Source of the DNA: Arenicola marina
Lineage: Eukaryota; Annelida; Polychaeta; Arenicolidae
DNA: 64,000 bases
NCBI GenBank assembly: GCA_964019135.1
Contig: OZ025256.1
Location: 1,798,001 to 1,862,000, forward strand
Direction of reading: 5' to 3'
Shown here piece after piece: positions 24,401 to 31,779 of this stretch. The notes beneath the pieces were generated by a model. The model searched no databases. It saw nothing but the letters and a program-made list of their open reading frames with translations, and was not told the origin of the DNA. A program made the translations under genes and the position numbers. Position 1 is the first letter of the stretch. The number at the start of each line of letters is the position of its first letter.

Positions 24401-27400
24401 TGTATGATGAGATTGATGAAGTTCAAACAAGATTCTGCAAAAGATTACTTGGGCTACCCAAGCATACATCTGACCAAGCCGCCCTAGGTGAGCGCGGAAG
24501 GTAACCTTAGGCGCGTATCTATTTAAATAAGGGTGTGAAATAGTGGATACAAATTCTTAAGATGCCACAAACTCGATACGCTAGGTATTGCTATGATATG
24601 ATAAGAGATGTTGATGAACATGATGAGCCAATGTGGGCATCTTCTGTAAGAAAACTCCTTGAGAATTTTTTTTAAGCTGGTGTGTGGGTAATGCAAGAGG
24701 TTATTTGTGAAACTGAACAAGAATTTCCGAATGATTTGAACAATAAATTAGCTAAGTGTATGACCGACCAGTGGTACGAGACAACCCGAAACCAGAGTCG
24801 ACCGAGCACTTATACACTGTCTAAACTCGATTTTAATTGTGAAACGTATCTCTCTGCAGTAAATTGTGCCAAAATTGGAAAAGCACTGTTGCGTTTCAGA
24901 TGTTTCGTTCATCGTCTTGCATTAGAATTCGGACGAAGAAGCGGAAAATTATTAGCAGATAGAATTTGCACTTGTAAACAAAATCGATATTGTAGCACTC
25001 GAAGACGAATACCATGCCTTGTTGTGTTGCCCGCGCTATAGCGATATCAGGGAACTACACATAGAAAGCACTTTTTGGAACCCACCAACCTTTGAAAACT
25101 TCCTCATATTACTGCCTTGCACCCATACTAAACTCAAAGGAATTTGGCCATGTGCATTTACACTGTCGAAAAAAAGAGGGATATTTTTGATAAATACTTG
25201 ACAATGTATTGTGTAAGCCCAACATTTGTTCGTCCATTTTGTATTTCGCTCGCATTGATTCGTTTGTATTGTGTACTTTGGGCCTGATGGCCTTGGAAAC
25301 GGAAATAACATCAATCCAATCCAATTATAATGTTATATACCAACAATGCCTTTTGGTTTCAACTGTGTCAAAAGCGCAGTTTATTTAAATTGGTGTTTAA
25401 TCGCGATGATGATGCGGCGCGTTGAGGTATGAAAAGGATGGCGGGTTGTAAAATATAGCTGGGAATATCGGATTTCGTTCTTCTCGCACTCTGTTGCCAG
25501 TGGCCAATGTTGACACCAGTTCCGGGAAAAACCCATCTCGGTATACGTGTCAGAAATTGTAACATATTATGTTACAGTTTGATAAATTAGTTCATGTGGC
25601 CAGGTTTGGCTGCCTAAAAGCTGAAACTTCCCTTGTAAAATCCATTTTAGTTTTCCAATCGTGCGTTGTTTGCTGCCGCCATTCACGTTACAGATCTTGT
25701 CACTCAGTGCTCACCGCGGTGTCAATGCGCGTAACTGATATTTACGAGATGGGTTTTTCTCAGCACGCATCTCCGAAATCCTTTTCTGGATTTTGGAGAC
25801 TTGTGCTGAGATAAACTTATCTCGCACTCGACTCAATGCCATAAGCATATCATCGGGCGCGGCGGCAGAACCGTGGAGATGGAGAGGACGGTGGAGACGG
25901 AATGGACGGTGGGGACGGTGGAGATGGAGGGGACGGTGGGGACGGTGGAGATGGAGGGGACGGTGGGGACGGTGGAGATGGAGGGGACGGTGGGGACGGT
26001 GGAGATGGAGGGGACGGTGGGGACGGTGGAGATGGAGGGGACGGTGGAGATGGAGGGGCGGTGGAGACGGAATGGACGGTGGGGACTGTGGAGATGGAGG
26101 ATACGGTGAAGATTGAGGGAACGGAGGAGACAGTGGTGACTGTGGGGACGGAGCGGACAGTGGAGACGGAGAGGACGGTGGAGACGGAATGGACGGTGGG
26201 GACGGTGGAGATGGAGGGGACGGTGGGGACGGTGGAGCTTGAGGGGCGGTGGAGACGGAATGGACGGTGGGGACGGTGGAGATGGAGGGGACGGTGGGGA
26301 CGGTGGAGATGGAGGGGACGGTGGAGCTTGAGGGGCGGTGGAGACGGAATGGACGGTGGGGACGGTGGAGCTTGAGGGGCGGTGGAGACGGAATGGACGG
26401 TGGGAACGGTGGAGATGGAGAGGGACGGTGGAGACGGTGGGGACGGTGGAGACGGTGGAGCTGGAGGGGACGGTGGAGACGGTGGAGCTGGAGGGGACGG
26501 TGAAGACGGTGGAGACGGAGGGGACGGTGGAAAATGTGGAGACGATGTGGACGGTTTAGATGGAAAGGGACGGTTGAGATGGCAGGGGCGGTGGAGATGG
26601 AGGGGACGGTGGAGACGGTAGAGACAGTGGAGACGGTGGGGACGGAGGGGACGCTGAAGAGTGTGGGGATATTGTGGACGGTAGAGACGGTGGGGACGGA
26701 GGGGACGGAGGGGACGGAGGGGACGGTAGAAAGTGTGGAGACGGTGCTGACGGTGGAGATGAAAGGGACGTTTGAGATGGTGGGGATGGTGGAGACGGTG
26801 AAGACGGTGGGGACGGTGGGGACGGTGGAGACGGTGAAGACGGTGGGGACGGTGGGGACGGTGGAGACGTGGGGACGGAGGAGGTGGTGGAGACGGTGGA
26901 GACGGTGGGGACGGTGGAGACGGTGGAGACGGTGGGGACGGTGGAGACGGTGGAGACGGTGAAGACGGTAGGGACGGTGGAGACGGTGAAGACGGTGGGG
27001 ACGGTGGGGACGGTGGAGACGTGGGGACGGAGGAGGTGGTGGAGACGGTGGAGACGGTGGGGACGGTGGAGACGGTGGAGACGGTGGGGACGGTGGAGAC
27101 GTGGGGACGGTGGGGACGGTAGAGACGGTGAAGACGGTGGGGACGGTGGGGAGGGTGGAGACGGAGGGGACGGTGGAGACGGTGGGGACGGTGGGGACGG
27201 TGAAGACGGTGGGGACGGTGGGGACGGTAGAGACGGTGAAGACGGTGGGGACGGTGGGGACGGTGGAGACGTTGGGACGGAGGGGGTGGTGGAGACGGTG
27301 GAGACGGTGGGGACGGTGGGGACGGTGGGGACGTTGGGGACGGTGGAGACGTGGGGACGGAGGGGGTGGTGGAGACGGTGGGGACGGTTGGGACGGTGGA

Positions 27401-29220
27401 GAGGGAGGGGACGGAGGAGGTGAGACTCTGTGGACGGAGGAGACACAGGGGACGGAGGGGACGGTTTAGACTTACATCGTGTCGATAATTGACGTTTTTC
27501 CACGTGATGTGACGCGTGGTGATATTTCGTGGCCTCCAGATCTCTCTTGGCCGACATAAGGGTCGCGAGGGCGACATTTATATAAGTGGATGACGCATGA
27601 CAGAGTAACAAAACAGTGAGAAACCATATTTAAACATATCGTTCTCACCTTGTTCGCACGTATCACCCGATAATTGTTCCCGACATGCACAGCGCGCCGC
27701 CTGGTCCACCACAGAGCAGGTGCCTCCATGGTGACAGGGGTTGGGATCGCACGGGCCGGCTGTCAATAAAATCAGGGGGCCATTTGTAGTTAAGCACGAG
27801 AACAAATATGCTGATATCAAATGTCACATGGAAATACGGATAAAAAGTGTGCATACAGAAGGCATAGGCTAATGCGTTTCCATCAGTTCATGTGAAACCC
27901 CTTTAAAGTAACATAACAAAGTGATATGTCACACTAACACACCCTGATTTCCCTGGCACCTGTGTCTATACCGATCAGAGCCACCACACACCCACTATTC
28001 CCGGGCGCATTCTATTCGCACTTACCTGGCCACCCCCAGAACTTCAGTTCCAGGATGTTGTTGACATACACTTACCTGGCTGTCCCCACAGTTTCAGTGC
28101 CCGGATGTAGTTGACATGCACTTACCTGGCTGTCCGCACAGCTTCAGTTCCCGGATGTTGTTGAGATGCACTTGCCTGGCCACCCCCACAGCTTCAGTTC
28201 CCGGATGTTGTTGACATACACTTACCTGGCTGTCCGCACAGCTTCAGTTCCCGGATGTTGTTGACATGCACTTACCTGGCTGTCCGCACAGCTTCAGTTC
28301 CCGGATGTTGTTGAGATGCACTTGCCTGGCCACCCCCACAGCTTCAGTTCCCGGATGTTGTTGACATACACTTTCCTGGCTGTCCCCACAGTTTCAGTTC
28401 CCGAATGTTGTTGACATGCACTTACCTGGCCGCCCCTATAGCTTCAGTTTCCGGATGTTGTTGAAACACACTTACCTGGCTGTCCCCACAGTTTGAGTTC
28501 CCGGATGCCGTTGTTCAACTGGGAATACACGCTGACGATTATAATCTTGATCAGGTCTGTCACCACGGGACGCAGGCTGAATGTCTGGTATGCGGCTCCG
28601 GGAGCGCAGTCAAGGAAGTCAACGCCCCCTGTGTCCGCGAGCAGAATCTATGCGTGGAGAGTGCGACACGAGACTGATTTCAGTGCATCCATCTTGTGAC
28701 TGTTCGTGATTCTCAGACTATAGTCGGTGCGAAAAGCCATTTGGAGTGATAACAATTGATTCCTCTAAGGAAGTTTTTTTCAAATATCGTCAAAGCAAAA
28801 ATAACCGTCGAGTTACTCGACGATATTTCTGCTTTTGTTGGGAATGACCAGCTTCTACAAATTGTTCACAACCATAGCAGCAAACTAGAGAGTGACATCG
28901 CGGCCGTCACGAATCTTTGGATGCTTGATCATAAATAATAACTGTCATGGTCTATCTTACCATTTGGTACGAGTGGTCCGAGAAGACCAACTTCAGTTCA
29001 CGGTTCTGATCTTTGATTCCGCAGCGCTGCATGATGTCGATCCCCACCAGGACGTGGGTGACGGGGAGGTTGAGCTGTATCCACTCCCCCACCCCGCCAC
29101 CGAAGGAGATCCATTCACCGGTGCCCGGAGTCTCCGAACCGTCGAAGGCCTTGTCACATGTGTAAGGCGGATACTCGTTGGATGCGGTACAGGTCACCCC
29201 GGTCACGTCCACAAGAGAAC
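12250..29220 (-). CDS. Gene A: F5/8C-EGF-C-type lectin-sushi x9 transmembrane protein (furrowed/selectin-like)
   Basis: Sixteen exons join in frame, about 1019 residues from the first recognisable domain to the stop. Order from the N-terminal side: F5/8 type C domain (residues 1-144), EGF (145-181), C-type lectin (182-310), Thr/Gln-rich stalk (311-399), nine sushi/CCP domains (400-945), one transmembrane helix and a short basic tail. All junctions are phase 1 except those inside the F5/8C (phase 0) and the lectin domain (phase 2). The signal-peptide exon was not found, so the model is 5'-incomplete. The combination recalls Drosophila furrowed and related selectin-like adhesion receptors, a type I surface protein with carbohydrate-binding and complement-control modules. 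I infer an adhesion or recognition role. Introns hold the large arrays listed below. A decayed half-copy lies at 34.7-39.3 kb. Confidence 0.85.
12654..12839 (-). CDS. Gene A exon: sushi domain 9
   Basis: 186 bp, phase 1-1. It reads ITCLPLPTWEGITI...RVGVACSLDHTN...ELMCGRDGRWTPELPTCE. Acceptor CCCATCGCAG, donor GAAG|GTAAAT. The paralog at about 35166-35300 has lost the first half. Confidence 0.85.
12980..13165 (-). CDS. Gene A exon: sushi domain 8
   Basis: 186 bp, phase 1-1. It reads VDCGSPPLVNLSTR...EVTYSCVGLHWF...TTCTADGVWSPLPASCQ. Acceptor TTCCTTGCAG, donor CAAG|GTAGGT. No counterpart survives in the paralogous half-copy. Confidence 0.85.
13406..13591 (-). CDS. Gene A exon: sushi domain 7
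   Basis: 186 bp, phase 1-1. It reads KTCPWNLSSSHHHIVEQM...AHVVCSPGYHFADRA...TRCNESGLWDSLETCF. Donor TTCC|GTGAGT. The SINE-interrupted paralog is at 35418-35801. Confidence 0.85.
13844..14029 (-). CDS. Gene A exon: sushi domain 6
   Basis: 186 bp, phase 1-1. It reads DMCLPVPNVKNATAVG...VRYECRPGYARPEGG...QYYCDGVDW...DNCMG. Donor ATGG|GTAAGC. The decayed paralog of this exon is at 35978-36160. Confidence 0.85.
14630..14815 (-). CDS. Gene A exon: sushi domain 5
   Basis: 186 bp, phase 1-1. It reads ITCDSPPAVQHASNN...LEYVCDGDRRMADG...IQCQGQGTWSDQISSCK. The donor GTTTGG is weak. Acceptor TATCTCTTCCAG. Confidence 0.85.
15783..15965 (-). CDS. Gene A exon: sushi domain 4
   Basis: 183 bp, phase 1-1. 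It reads EVCPSLRKPLHGTL...VKVTCHPGFHLPS...VSCTETGSWNDSVPDCN. Acceptor TTACCACAAG, donor AACG|GTGAGT. Confidence 0.85.
16336..16518 (-). CDS. Gene A exon: sushi domain 3
   Basis: 183 bp, phase 1-1. It reads SHCRPPPMFDNA...AHAMVTCYHGYRFTDG...ISCLENGEWDYIDDCQ. The donor is CAAG|GTTTGC, a non-consensus GT but in the same position as the other sushi exons. Confidence 0.85.
17139..17297 (-). CDS. Gene A exon: sushi domain 2 (short)
   Basis: 159 bp, 53 codons, shorter than the others. It reads SCPSDGEV...KTVPCRPSTRSAEGLDF...CTTTGIWTPANNSCS. Four cysteines and a G-x-W are present. Donor TCGG|GTAAGG. This exon was copied to the inverted orphan at 10701-10861. It is separated from sushi 1 by a 4-kb intron filled with tandem arrays. 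Confidence 0.85.
17390..17998. repeat. 31-bp tandem array with palindromic core, ~20 copies
   Basis: The unit GGTAATCATAAACCACACGT plus GGTCCTGGAGC lies in the intron between sushi 1 and sushi 2. Each unit contains the palindrome ACCACRYGTGGT (ACCACATGTGGT or ACCACACGTGGT). Units vary in the palindrome centre and in CTGGAG versus ATGGAG. The last ~5 units are nearly identical. The array runs directly into the MITE-derived block at 18023. Confidence 0.95.
18023..20280. repeat. 53-bp satellite (~42 copies) expanded from the right end of MITE family M
   Basis: The block opens with TAGCCTCACCAG...GTGGTGGTGCTCATGAT, as in the MITE interior at 34416-34454, and closes with the MITE terminus GATTACGGCCCC. 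In between, a 53-bp unit is repeated about 42 times: CCACTTATCGCTAAGTAGAT, then GTAGTTAGCCTAAGTGTGGT, GGATGAATACCGT. The unit aligns with the MITE subterminal right end (CCACTTAGCCCTAAGT...GCCTAAGTGG...ATGAATACGG). Variants at two sites (GGAT/GCAT/TAAT and CGCTA/CGGTA/CGTTA) show higher-order duplication: about 12 units from ~18283 recur from ~18960, and a three-unit block repeats near the right end. Confidence 0.9.
20290..20480 (-). repeat. Dispersed element, second copy at 33100-33330 in opposite orientation
   Basis: Read on the minus strand it shares TTCAGGACGCTTTA, GTCAATGGGAGAAGGAA, CTCTTTGCGAA and a terminal GACCACAGCGG with the plus-strand sequence at 33100-33330. No coding capacity is evident. 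Confidence 0.65.
20537..20625. repeat. 27-bp tandem repeat, three to four copies
   Basis: The unit CATTCAGACTGAAAAGCACA plus TGGTAAC is repeated with almost no change. Confidence 0.85.
20640..21272. other. Gene A intron, no further feature
   Basis: Ordinary AT-rich sequence upstream (minus strand: downstream) of the sushi 1 donor. Nothing recognised. Confidence 0.4.
21273..21455 (-). CDS. Gene A exon: sushi domain 1
   Basis: 183 bp, phase 1-1. It reads ECPPPPIVPNTR...AFLTYSCVTGTSFPEGG...TILCLPSGSW...GCTG, with four sushi cysteines and the conserved G-x-W. Acceptor TACGCTTCAG, donor ACAG|GTAACG. Confidence 0.85.
21709..21975 (-). CDS. Gene A exon: Thr/Gln/Pro-rich stalk repeats
   Basis: 267 bp, 89 codons. 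The exon carries imperfect repeats of the type TTPDISPLGQEQ, TTPGVTTLDPEQ, TTLDITTMDQEQ, a likely O-glycosylated spacer between lectin and sushi regions. The donor AGAGAG|GTTGGA is weak, but it is the only nearby choice that keeps phase 1 to phase 1; GTAATG at 21671/21670 would break the frame. A paralogous stalk sequence is at 38990-39300. Confidence 0.65.
22649..22872 (-). CDS. Gene A exon: C-type lectin domain, second half
   Basis: It reads NGRTGHQYLIGLRY...GRWMWPHD...GYCAVMTASGWHDTFC then YLFICEK. The fold residues (YLIGL, W, GYC, C...FICE) are present. The usual sugar/calcium motifs are altered: the EPN/QPD position reads RPS and the WND position reads WHD. Classical calcium-dependent mannose or galactose binding is therefore doubtful. 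Acceptor TTTTGTCCAG, donor AAAG|GTAATT, phase 2 to 1. Confidence 0.85.
23362..23524 (-). CDS. Gene A exon: C-type lectin domain, first half
   Basis: The acceptor ATATTTCAG is followed by GYHCDDGWNSNDGRCYFV...CLVNACVAYCSAQAAELV then TIDDSNEQKFV, the long-form CTLD start (C-x-GW, CY, C...AELVTI). It ends in phase 2 at ATTAG|GTCAGT. Confidence 0.85.
23640..25320 (+). pseudogene. Degenerate LINE copy in a gene A intron
   Basis: The plus strand carries broken reverse transcriptase related to the copy at 8097-10025: NAFDSVPHSALWYRLINKGI, GTRQEWMLSPL (normally GCMLSP) and MFGDDLANCA (normally FADD), then frameshifts. Later C-terminal pieces include CFVHRLALEFGRRSGKLLAD and FWNPPTFENF. The 3' end keeps GGGCCTGATGGCCTTGG...AAATAACATCAATCCAATCC. 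Stops, frameshifts and the altered catalytic block show that it is dead. It lies opposite in strand to gene A, between the EGF and lectin exons. Confidence 0.9.
25740..25835. repeat. Imperfect palindromic element, related copies at 29826 and 62590
   Basis: GAGATGGGTTTTTCTCAGCA to ATCTCCGAAATCC folds onto GGATTTTGGAGACTTGTGCT to GAGATAAAC. The right arm recurs at 29826-29895, and a diverged form (AAGACTTGTGCTGAGACAAA) at about 62590. Confidence 0.7.
25865..27468. repeat. 9/18-bp GA-rich minisatellite, 1.6 kb
   Basis: Units of GGGGACGGTGGAGACGGT and GGAGATGGAG with almost no C or T other than in ACGGT. Because the period is a multiple of three, several frames on both strands stay open for hundreds of codons. 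These are compositional, not genes. It sits in the gene A intron between the EGF and lectin exons. Confidence 0.95.
27649..27759 (-). CDS. Gene A exon: EGF domain
   Basis: 111 bp, phase 1 to phase 1. It reads GPCDPNPCHHGGTCSV...ARCACREQLSGDTCEQ, with six cysteines in the EGF order C-C-C-C-x-C-C. No calcium-binding D-x-D/N-E/Q start is present. Acceptor TATTGACAG, donor CAAG|GTGAGA. Confidence 0.85.
28020..28500 (-). repeat. 50-bp tandem array of duplicated exon end plus splice donor, ~9 copies
   Basis: Each unit read on the minus strand contains CGGGAACTGAAGCTGTGGGG, then ACAGCCAGGTAAGTGCATGT. That is the last ~25 bases of the second F5/8C exon followed by its consensus donor CCAG|GTAAGT. 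The authentic exon (28476-28647) is the right-most unit. Some units have small changes such as GGCCAG and GGCAAGTG. Fifty is not divisible by three, so use of a distal donor would shift frame. Confidence 0.9.
28476..28647 (-). CDS. Gene A exon: F5/8 type C domain, second half
   Basis: The acceptor CACGCATAG is followed by ILLADTGGVDFLDCAP...YQTFSLRPVVTDLIKI...NNGIRELKLWGQP, the usual C-terminal strands of the domain ending in the conserved KLWG. The donor is CCAG|GTAAGT at 28475/28474. The last ~40 bases of this exon and the donor are the source of the 50-bp array that fills the start of the next intron (28020-28500). Retaining that intron would add a few residues and then a stop. Confidence 0.85.
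28961..29220 (-). CDS. Gene A exon: F5/8 type C domain, first half
   Basis: Acceptor CTCTAG, 260 bp, donor ATG|GTAAGA. It reads GSLVDVTGVTCTASNEYPPY...CDKAFDG...EWISFGGGVGEWIQLNL...IDIMQRCG...LVFSDHSYQM, a typical discoidin-fold N-terminal half with the conserved AFDG and EWIQLNL strands. It enters in phase 1 and leaves in phase 0. The exon that should supply the preceding nucleotide is uncertain (see 31743-31772). Confidence 0.85.
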
Positions 29221-29309
29221 CTAGAGACATATAAGACATATCATAGAATCAAATTATTGCGCCAATTCGCATACCAGATACAACTATAACACAAGTAAAT
29301 AACAACGGT

Positions 29310-29720
29310 AGTGACGGTAGACACCACCATTACACTGAGTGACGGTAGACACCACCATTACACTGATTGGCGGTAGACACCACCATTACACTGAGTGACG
29401 GTAGACACCACCATTACACTGAGTGACGGTAGACACCACCATTACACTGAGTGACGGTAGACACCACCATTACACTGAGTGACGGTAGACACCACCATTA
29501 CACTGAGTGACGGTAGACACCACCATTACACTGAGTGACGGTAGACACCACCATTACACTGAGTGACGGTAGACACCACCATTACACTGAGTGGCGGTAG
29601 ACACCACCATTACACTGAGTGACGGTAGACACCACCATTACACAGAGTGACGGTAGACACCACCATTACACAGAGTGACGGTAGACATCACCATTAGACA
29701 TAAGTGACTGAAGGCTTAAT
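29310..29720. repeat. 28-bp tandem repeat, ~14 copies
   Basis: The unit GTGACGGTAGACACCACCAT plus TACACTGA is perfectly repeated with no spacers, then decays rightward to about 29820. It is just upstream (minus strand) of the first F5/8C exon. Confidence 0.95.
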
Positions 29721-30099
29721 CAGTACACGTGGAGACAGTAGACACCACCATTACTGTAACACATAAGTGACGGAAGGCACAATCATTACACGTGGGTGAC
29801 GGTAGACACAATCATTGCACGGCAGGATTTTGGAGACTTGTGCTGAGATAAACCCATCTCGCACTCGACGCAATGCCATATGCATATCATTCACCACCAG
29901 CACATACATCCCCAGTTTCCAGCAAAATAGTCTACATCCAGGGGGCAAGTTTCACTTAACTAATGAGATATCATTTTCCGTTATTAGCAAATGCAGCTGG
30001 TTCGAGCTAACCCAGTTACTTTTACATTGCCTTGCTATGTGGTGCTGCATGGGTGCAGTGAAATGTCTGTCTGTAAATGTGTTTCCCTTTGATGTTAAT

Positions 30100-30584
30100 A
30101 GTTGTCAAGTATACATAAGTATAACTATATAAATATAGTTATACCGGTGACCATAGTTATCGGGCCCCTTTGTTGTCCTCGCTTGTCAATCACCCGTTTC
30201 GCTTCTTTACCGCCTTCATCAGCTACAATCGGTCGTCGTCCTTTCCACATCTTCCACTCGGTCAGATTCTTCCCTCACTCACGTCCTGCCTACTTCAATC
30301 CCCCCCCCCCCCGCCCGCCTCGTCATTTTGTTTTTGATAACCCCAGAGTTTGATTTTCCTTCTCACAAAAGTTGCATTAATTTCATATGACTTAAAACTG
30401 CTAGGTTTGTCTTCAAGTAAATTGCATAGACAATGAACTACTAACGTGCATTTAACCATATACTATAATTACGAGTTGACGATCTAGTACAATGGCGTGA
30501 GATCTGAAAGCGGCTAAAATCGTGCATCCTGAATCCCGGGATATACCGTTTATTCGTTTTTCCTTTTGCTTCTAAACTTTATAG
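30100..30584. other. No gene recognised
   Basis: Short poly-C run near 30300 and AT-rich flank. No coding or structured signal. Confidence 0.35.
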
Positions 30585-31560
30585 CTTTAGAAAGCAGGCC
30601 GCTTCTACTGCGTTTTTATCGATTTTCTAAATGCCTTTGATTCAATTCCACATTCCAAGCTATGGTATCGTTTGAACAAAGAAGTTTTACATTGGATGAT
30701 AATTACAGTTTTTAAATCAATGTATAAGAGCCTTAAATCATGCTTGAAAACAGCATAGGTCTTATTGAATACTTTGTTTGTCATGGAGGCACGCGACAAG
30801 GATGTGAGCTCAGTCCTTTTTTATTTACGTTGTATATCAATGATTTAGAAAACAGCCTTTGGGATCATAAATGTGATGGACTATATATCAACGAAATATA
30901 TATATGCTGCTAAATGCAGATTACGCTGCTTTAATAAACGATACAGTAGGAAGATTGAAAAAAAAATGGATGACCTGCAGATGTTCTGTGAAGATTATAA
31001 CCTGAACACTAATCATTTGAAAGATACGGTTGACGGTTGAGGTTTAACGGTAAATGGTGTCTTGCTGGGCAACCAGTGGAAACTGTTGCATATTACAAGT
31101 AGTTAGGGATATTATTTTTGGCCTCATTAGGTTGGTCACCGTTTATATGACATTGCAAGTCAACATTGAGCGTCTGTCATCTTGAGTGTTTCAAACTGAT
31201 AGCTGCGCACTATGGAAGTTAATGTTGAAACGAGAGCCTTAATGACCTTAATTTCCATACCAAAGCATAGGGTGGCGTTAAGTAGACTTATCATCGACTC
31301 ATAAGTTTAAGGTCGAAAGACTGAGAGGAGTATATAGTAGACAAAACAGAAGAATCTGTAGTTATTGTTCGAATCGCGACAATTTTGTTTTATAATAGTG
31401 TGTCCTCTTTATGATAACATAAGAGCTCAGTATTTGAATTCTCCAAGCTGTCAAACGGAACAGGAATTTATAGATTTAATGTCAAGTCAGGCGGAAAACG
31501 TCTTAAGGAGTCTTGCTGCATATGTTTGCACCGCAATGAATGTATATTGAACTTTAATTC
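30585..31560 (+). pseudogene. Third, heavily decayed LINE copy
   Basis: The plus strand reads FYCVFIDFLNAFDSIPHSKL, then frameshifts and stops. A C-terminal piece, NSPSCQTEQEFIDLM, lies near 31430. Same RT family as the copies at 8097 and 23640. Confidence 0.75.
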
Positions 31561-31742
31561 AACTCGTATGAATAGTAAAAGCGCGCGTCTTGCAGCGCCT
31601 ATAGACATTTGATTGGCCGTGTATCAATCCGTAGAGGCCCTTCAGTTTCATTCACAGGATAATGAAAATGTCGTATTATTGATATATGCTGGTGTTGGGA
31701 CATGTTCGCTCCACTTCTATATTTTTGTAACACCCTACTTAC

Positions 31743-31772
31743 CTGCGAGAGATCCATGAATCCGACATTGTA
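31743..31772 (-). CDS. Candidate 30-bp micro-exon upstream of gene A
   Basis: A good acceptor (TTATTCTCATCTCAG) and a consensus donor (GCAG|GTAAGT) lie only 30 bp apart on the minus strand. The length is compatible with phase 1-1, matching the phase in which the first F5/8C exon begins. In that frame it reads QCRIHGSLA. Short enough to be chance. Confidence 0.25.
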
Positions 31773-31779
31773 CTGAGAT

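Noticed and set aside
25850..27611. Minus-strand frames of up to 575 codons rich in Ser-Pro-Pro and His-Arg-Pro
   Set aside because: Entirely inside the 9/18-bp GA-rich array; several frames on both strands are open at once because the period is a multiple of three.
29310..29720. CRISPR-like regular repeats
   Set aside because: Units are contiguous with no spacers, and the context is an animal intron or upstream flank.
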